A stretch of 21,231 bases of DNA, from contig CAJUPK010000009.1 in the NCBI GenBank assembly GCA_910588415.1, positions 1-21,231 of the forward strand, in the 5' to 3' direction. This DNA comes from an uncultured Oscillospiraceae bacterium (GTDB lineage: Bacteria > Bacillota > Clostridia > Oscillospirales > Acutalibacteraceae). The number at the start of each line of letters is the position of its first letter. Position 1 is the stretch's first letter. The translations under genes and the position numbers were made by a program. The notes under the pieces are model-generated. The model was not told where the DNA came from, did no database searches, and saw only the letters and a program-made list of their open reading frames with translations. Positions 21,200-21,231 of the stretch are shown here, piece by piece.

Positions 21200-21231
21200 A
21201 GATCGGAAGAGCGTCGTGTAGGGAAAGAGTG
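21200..21231 (+). other. Illumina TruSeq adapter sequence at the contig end (artifact)
   Basis: The last 32 bases begin AGATCGGAAGAGCGTCGTGT and continue exactly as the reverse complement of the Illumina universal (TruSeq) adapter. This is synthetic library sequence left untrimmed, so genomic sequence ends at about 21199 and the bases just before it should be treated with care. Confidence 0.97.

Overview
The window reads as a GC-rich chromosomal segment of a Gram-positive anaerobe of the class Clostridia, probably Oscillospiraceae/Ruminococcaceae-like. This is inferred from AGGAGG-type ribosome binding sites, sigma-A-type promoters, a VanW-domain lipoprotein, oligoendopeptidase F, a ThiI without a rhodanese domain next to its own cysteine desulfurase, and tightly packed same-strand operons. 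The last 32 bases (21200-21231) match the Illumina TruSeq adapter, so the right edge is a contig end with untrimmed adapter and is not genomic.

Layout. 1-1113 is a decayed region of lower coding quality with a broken gene remnant (579-901, minus) and a striking 45-nt palindrome. 1114-1983 (minus) is a sugar-phosphate isomerase/epimerase with its own promoter. 2068-2857 is non-coding: several hairpins and a 139-bp MITE-like element flanked by TA. A small GIY-YIG-type protein follows (2896-3240, plus). 7112-3310 (minus) is a compact four-gene operon: GNAT acetyltransferase, alpha/beta hydrolase, CinA and GluQRS. It is divergent from a XRE-family regulator (7228-7668, plus) that has a clear promoter, a candidate operator and a terminator.

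13780-7746 (minus) is a five-gene run: glutamine-dependent NAD+ synthetase, a D-2-hydroxyacid dehydrogenase (NAD(P)-dependent family), cysteine desulfurase, HAD hydrolase and ThiI. The desulfurase-ThiI pair should supply persulfide sulfur for 4-thiouridine in tRNA. Together with GluQRS (glutamyl-queuosine in tRNA-Asp) the window carries two separate tRNA-modification functions. Upstream, with its own promoter and terminator, is a VanW-domain lipoprotein with a proline-rich tail (15562-13904, minus).

The most interesting part is 15759-16322. A strong promoter starts transcription at the first base pair of a structured RNA. That RNA is present as two tandem, diverged copies (about 15795-15929 and 15942-16096). 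Mutually exclusive hairpins and an intrinsic terminator (16165-16189) follow, and then a processive-type lipid glycosyltransferase gene (16323-17459) overlapped by an AlkD-type DNA glycosylase gene. This has the architecture of a tandem riboswitch or attenuator, and I do not recognise it as a known class.

The right end has a C39-like membrane-anchored peptidase gene that overlaps alkD tail to tail by 94 bp, then a perfect-consensus promoter, oligoendopeptidase F and a long terminator hairpin.
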